Part shown: piece by piece, positions 61,376 to 64,000 of the stretch
Layout: each line of letters starts with the position of its first letter
Numbering within the stretch: position 1 is the first letter of the stretch
NCBI GenBank assembly: GCA_018815325.1
Contig: JAHIYE010000021.1
Location: forward strand, 414,772 to 478,771
Length of the DNA stretch: 64,000 nt
DNA from: Gammaproteobacteria bacterium
GTDB lineage: Bacteria > Pseudomonadota > Gammaproteobacteria > Burkholderiales > Burkholderiaceae_C
Direction of reading: 5' to 3'
Made by a program: the position numbers and the translations under genes
Notes under the pieces: generated by a model
Seen by the model: the letters and a program-made list of their open reading frames with translations, nothing else
What the model was told of the DNA's origin: nothing
The model's database searches: none

Positions 61376-61404
61376 CCTGATGACCGCCATGGGCGGTCAT
61401 CAGG
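61376..61404 (+). terminator. Perfect 13-pair hairpin after the binding-protein gene
   Basis: A 13-base arm (61376-61388) and its complement (61392-61404) flank the loop ATG, 6 bases after the stop. No T run follows. Hairpins behind binding-protein genes often protect the upstream message and reduce read-through. The rest of the gap to paaA (61405-61491) shows only a GCAAAGGAG ribosome site. Confidence 0.7.
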
Positions 61405-61491
61405 ACGCGGTCGACATGCCGTCCTGAATGTAGAAAAGCTTGAACGGGGAAGACAGATGAGTGGGTTCTTCACCGCAAAGGAGTAGTCAAT

Positions 61492-62505
61492 ATGTATACG
61501 CAATCGTTCAATGTCCAGGATGCCGCCAGCTTGAAGTCGGTACCGCAGACGCCGTCCCATGAAGATCCGGAATTTCAAGCCCGGTTTGACCGGAAAATTG
61601 ACGCCGACAGCAAGATCGAGCCGCAGGACTGGATGCCTGAGGCTTACCGGAAGACACTGGTACGCCAGATCAGCCAGCACGCACACAGCGAAATCGTGGG
61701 CATGCTGCCCGAAGGCAACTGGATCAGCCGTGCGCCCAGCCTCAAGCGCAAAGCCATTCTGATAGCCAAAGTGCAGGACGAAGGCGGTCATGGCCTGTAC
61801 CTGTACAGCGCGGCCGAGACGCTGGGCACGAGTCGTGACCAGATGCTCGAAGGCCTGCACAGCGGCAAGGCCAAATACAGCTCCATCTTCAACTACCCCA
61901 CGCTCAACTGGGCCGACGTTGGCGTGGTGGGGTGGCTGGTCGATGGCGCGGCCATCATGAACCAGATACCCTTGTGCCGCTGCAGTTATGGCCCCTATGC
62001 CCGTGCCATGATCCGCGTCTGCAAGGAAGAGTCCTTCCATCAGCGACAAGGCTACGAGGCCCTGCTGGTGATGATGCAGGGCACGGCCGAACAAAAAGCC
62101 ATGGTGCAGGACGCCGTGAACCGGTTCTGGTGGAAATGCCTGGCCATGTTCGGGCCGCCCGACTCGGACAGCCCGCACAGCGCACAGGGCATGCGCTGGG
62201 GCATCAAGCGCATCTCCAACGATGACTTGCGCCAGAAATTTGTTGATGCGACGGTGCCGCAGGCCAAGGTGCTTGGAGTGACCCTGCCAGACCCCGAGCT
62301 GAAGTGGAATGACGAACGCCAGCACTATGACTACGGCAGCATTGACTGGGACGAGTTCTGGGCCACCGTGAATGGCAATGGTCCCTGTAACAAGGAGCGC
62401 CTGGCAACACGCGTCAAGGCGCACAACGACGGTCAGTGGGTGCGCGATGCCGCACTGGCCTATGCCCGCAAACAGCAAATCGCAGCTCGCAAGGAGGCAG
62501 CATGA
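61492..62505 (+). CDS. paaA: 1,2-phenylacetyl-CoA epoxidase subunit PaaA (catalytic)
   Basis: A 337-residue ferritin-like diiron subunit. The iron-binding ExxH motifs are in [10 protein letters not shown] (about residues 94-103) and [10 protein letters not shown] (about 176-185), as in known PaaA. With PaaB, PaaC and PaaE it uses O2 to epoxidise the ring of phenylacetyl-CoA. AAAGGAG precedes the ATG; it overlaps paaB by 4 bases. Confidence 0.96.
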   Translation: MYTQSFNVQDAASLKSVPQTPSHEDPEFQARFDRKIDADSKIEPQDWMPEAYRKTLVRQISQHAHSEIVGMLPEGNWISRAPSLKRKAILIAKVQDEGGHGLYLYSAAETLGTSRDQMLEGLHSGKAKYSSIFNYPTLNWADVGVVGWLVDGAAIMNQIPLCRCSYGPYARAMIRVCKEESFHQRQGYEALLVMMQGTAEQKAMVQDAVNRFWWKCLAMFGPPDSDSPHSAQGMRWGIKRISNDDLRQKFVDATVPQAKVLGVTLPDPELKWNDERQHYDYGSIDWDEFWATVNGNGPCNKERLATRVKAHNDGQWVRDAALAYARKQQIAARKEAA

Positions 62506-62798
62506 GCACGCCCGCACTGAAAGAATGGCCTCTCTGGGAGGTTTTTGTCCGTAGCAAACAGGGCCTGGAACACAAGCATTGCGGCAGCCTGCATGCGGCA
62601 GACGCGCAGCAGGCCCTTCAAATGGCACGCGATGTGTATACGCGCCGACAGGAAGGGGTCAGCATCTGGGTGCTGCCCTCCGCCAGCATCACGGCCAGTG
62701 CCCCGGATGACAAAGAGGCCCTGTTCGAGCCTGCTGCCGACAAGATTTACCGTCATCCCACCTTCTACGAAATCCCTGATGAAGTGGGGCATATGTGA
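62502..62798 (+). CDS. paaB: 1,2-phenylacetyl-CoA epoxidase subunit PaaB
   Basis: A 98-residue subunit ([22 protein letters not shown]) with a ferredoxin-like fold that links PaaA-PaaC heterodimers. ATG 62502 overlaps the paaA stop (ATGA) and AAGGAGG precedes it. The stop overlaps the next start by one base. Confidence 0.96.
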   Translation: MSTPALKEWPLWEVFVRSKQGLEHKHCGSLHAADAQQALQMARDVYTRRQEGVSIWVLPSASITASAPDDKEALFEPAADKIYRHPTFYEIPDEVGHM

Positions 62799-63583
62799 TG
62801 CCAATGCACACTGACTACCTGCTGCATCTGGCTGACAACGCACTCATTCTTGGGCAGCGCAATGCGGAGTGGTGCGGTCACGGACCGATCCTCGAGGAAG
62901 ACCTGGCGCTGGCCAACAACAGCCTGGACCTGATCGGCCAGGCCCGCCTGCTCTACCAGCACGTGGCTGCCCTGCGCAAGGACGGCCGCACCACGGAGGA
63001 TCTGCTCGCCTACTTCCGTGATGTGCCTGATTTCCGCAACTACACCCTGCTCGAGCTGCCTCACAGCACGGCACTGGCTCCCACCGCCGCGGGCGTCCGT
63101 GACTATGCCGTGACCATTGCCCGCAATTTCCTGTACAGCGCACTGATGGTGCTGGTCTGGGACGCCCTGAAGGCCTCAAAGGACGTGCAACTGGCGGCGA
63201 TTGCCGCCAAGTCGTTCAAGGAGGCGCAATACCACTTGCGTCATTCACGTGACTGGATGCTGCGCCTGGGCGATGGCACCGATGAATCACACACGCGGGT
63301 CCAGGCGGCACTCGACCACCTGATGCCTTACACGCAGGAGTTCTGGACGCCCAGCCCTATGGAAAGCACCGCATCTGATGCTGGTGTGGGCGTGGATATG
63401 CGTAGCCTGCAGGCGGGCTGGAACACGCTGGTGGACAACTGCCTGGCCGAGGCAACGCTGAAGCGTCCCGCTACCGAGGGCCACGTCTCGACTGGCAAGT
63501 TCTGCGTGCATTCCGAACACCTGGGCTTTGTGCTGGCAGAGATGCAAAGCCTCGCCCGTGCCCATCCTGAAGCCGTGTGGTGA
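62798..63583 (+). CDS. paaC: 1,2-phenylacetyl-CoA epoxidase subunit PaaC (structural)
   Basis: A 261-residue ferritin-like protein that supports PaaA and has lost most iron ligands, as usual for PaaC. The conserved N-terminus reads YLLHLADNALILGQRNAEWCGHGPILEEDLALANN. ATG 62798 overlaps the paaB stop by one base; ATG 62804 is a possible start two codons later. Its TGA overlaps the paaD start. Confidence 0.95.
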   Translation: MPMHTDYLLHLADNALILGQRNAEWCGHGPILEEDLALANNSLDLIGQARLLYQHVAALRKDGRTTEDLLAYFRDVPDFRNYTLLELPHSTALAPTAAGVRDYAVTIARNFLYSALMVLVWDALKASKDVQLAAIAAKSFKEAQYHLRHSRDWMLRLGDGTDESHTRVQAALDHLMPYTQEFWTPSPMESTASDAGVGVDMRSLQAGWNTLVDNCLAEATLKRPATEGHVSTGKFCVHSEHLGFVLAEMQSLARAHPEAVW

Positions 63584-64000
63584 CAACGGTGCGCACAGAC
63601 GTCTTGCCCGAAGGCCCCATCGCAGAGAAGCAGGCGCCCGAGCCGCATCATGCCGTGTGGGCTCTGCTCGAATCGGTGACCGATCCGGAAATTCCGGTGG
63701 TGTCGCTGCGCGAGATGGGCATTCTGCGGTCCGTGCGCGAAGGCCCTGAGGGGCTGGAAGTCGTGATCACCCCGACCTACAGCGGCTGCCCCGCCATGAG
63801 CCAGATGGAAGACGATGTGAAGGCCGCACTGGCCCATGCCGGGCTGCAGGCCCGCGTCCTCACACAGCTGGCGCCCGCCTGGTCCACCGACTGGATGACG
63901 CCCCAGGCGCGCAGCAAGCTGAAGGCCTACGGTATCGCCCCGCCCCAGCCTGCGGCCTGTGCCGGGTCGGGTGCCAGTGTTATCCAGTTCGCCGCGAAGA
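63580..64000 (+). CDS. paaD: PaaD, iron-sulfur assembly-like protein, 3' truncated by the window
   Basis: About 140 codons are visible, from a GTG at 63580 that overlaps the paaC stop (GTG 63589 is the alternative). The pattern SVTDPEIPVVSLREMGIL and TPTYSGCPAMSQME is the DUF59/MIP18 domain of PaaD, thought to help mature the iron site or Fe-S cluster of the epoxidase system. The frame stays open to base 64000, so the C-terminal Cys region and the expected paaE lie outside. Confidence 0.94.
   Translation, partial: MTTVRTDVLPEGPIAEKQAPEPHHAVWALLESVTDPEIPVVSLREMGILRSVREGPEGLEVVITPTYSGCPAMSQMEDDVKAALAHAGLQARVLTQLAPAWSTDWMTPQARSKLKAYGIAPPQPAACAGSGASVIQFAAK

Noticed and set aside
1..64000. tRNA or rRNA genes, CRISPR arrays, insertion sequences, transposases and phage attachment sites
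   Set aside because: None was recognised on either strand by reading; no gap without a gene exceeds 300 bases.

Overview
The window reads as chromosomal DNA of a betaproteobacterium, most likely a member of the Burkholderiales close to the Comamonadaceae. The reasons are the gene content (argB followed by a SlmA-type TetR regulator, an H-NS family protein of the type ending in a WSGRGLTPRWL block, PaaN and PaaX with an ABC uptake system, TRAP transporters), the protein sequences, and short dispersed repeats of a kind I associate with that family. This is a judgement from memory; no search was run.

Bases 1-20963, all on the plus strand, form a surface polysaccharide locus. It opens with a truncated asparagine synthase. 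A module of a polyprenyl-phosphate glycosyltransferase, a methyltransferase, a GtrA flippase and a large membrane protein then resembles a Gtr sugar-modification cassette. An O-antigen polymerase/ligase-like protein, a polysaccharide deacetylase, an aminotransferase-acetyltransferase fusion and a GT4 transferase follow. The last block is the UDP-FucNAc set (capE, capF, capG), a WbuB/WbjE-type transferase, a WbjF/WbpV-type reductase, a small phosphoglycosyl transferase, an H-NS gene and a WbpM-type dehydratase, an order like the Pseudomonas aeruginosa O11 locus. Base composition falls in the capE-capF and H-NS parts, which suggests transfer.

Bases 21030-31840 hold argB and slmA, then a divergent sugar-acid catabolic unit. 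On the minus strand are an Ldh2-family dehydrogenase, a UxaA-family dehydratase, a TRAP transporter (DctM, DctQ, DctP) and a GntR regulator. On the plus strand are two short-chain dehydrogenases and a fumarylacetoacetate-hydrolase-family enzyme, closed by a strong terminator. The set fits non-phosphorylative breakdown of a deoxy-sugar acid such as L-fuconate to pyruvate and lactate.

Bases 31881-45660 are a fatty-acid beta-oxidation region: TetR regulator, acyl-CoA dehydrogenase, DUF2147 protein, FadN-type bifunctional enzyme, thiolase, alpha/beta hydrolase, thioesterase and enoyl-CoA hydratase, then an ABC-2 exporter pair and a 2,4-dienoyl-CoA reductase. Two copies of a 110-base structured repeat with compensatory base changes follow the FadN-type gene and the thiolase gene.

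Bases 45837-64000 are an aromatic-acid region built around PaaX. The plus strand carries paaN, paaG, paaI, paaK, an ABC substrate-binding protein and paaABCD (paaD runs off the end). The minus strand carries livH, livM, livG and a hemerythrin-LivF fusion, then an MBL-fold protein with an altered metal site, a flavin monooxygenase, a DUF2783 protein, a VOC protein and a fumarylacetoacetate hydrolase. Near-identical operator/promoter elements face both operons, and an 18-codon leader reading frame ends one base before livH. The hemerythrin-ATPase fusion is the most unusual protein here: it places a putative oxygen-binding domain on the motor of a transporter that probably feeds an oxygen-dependent pathway.
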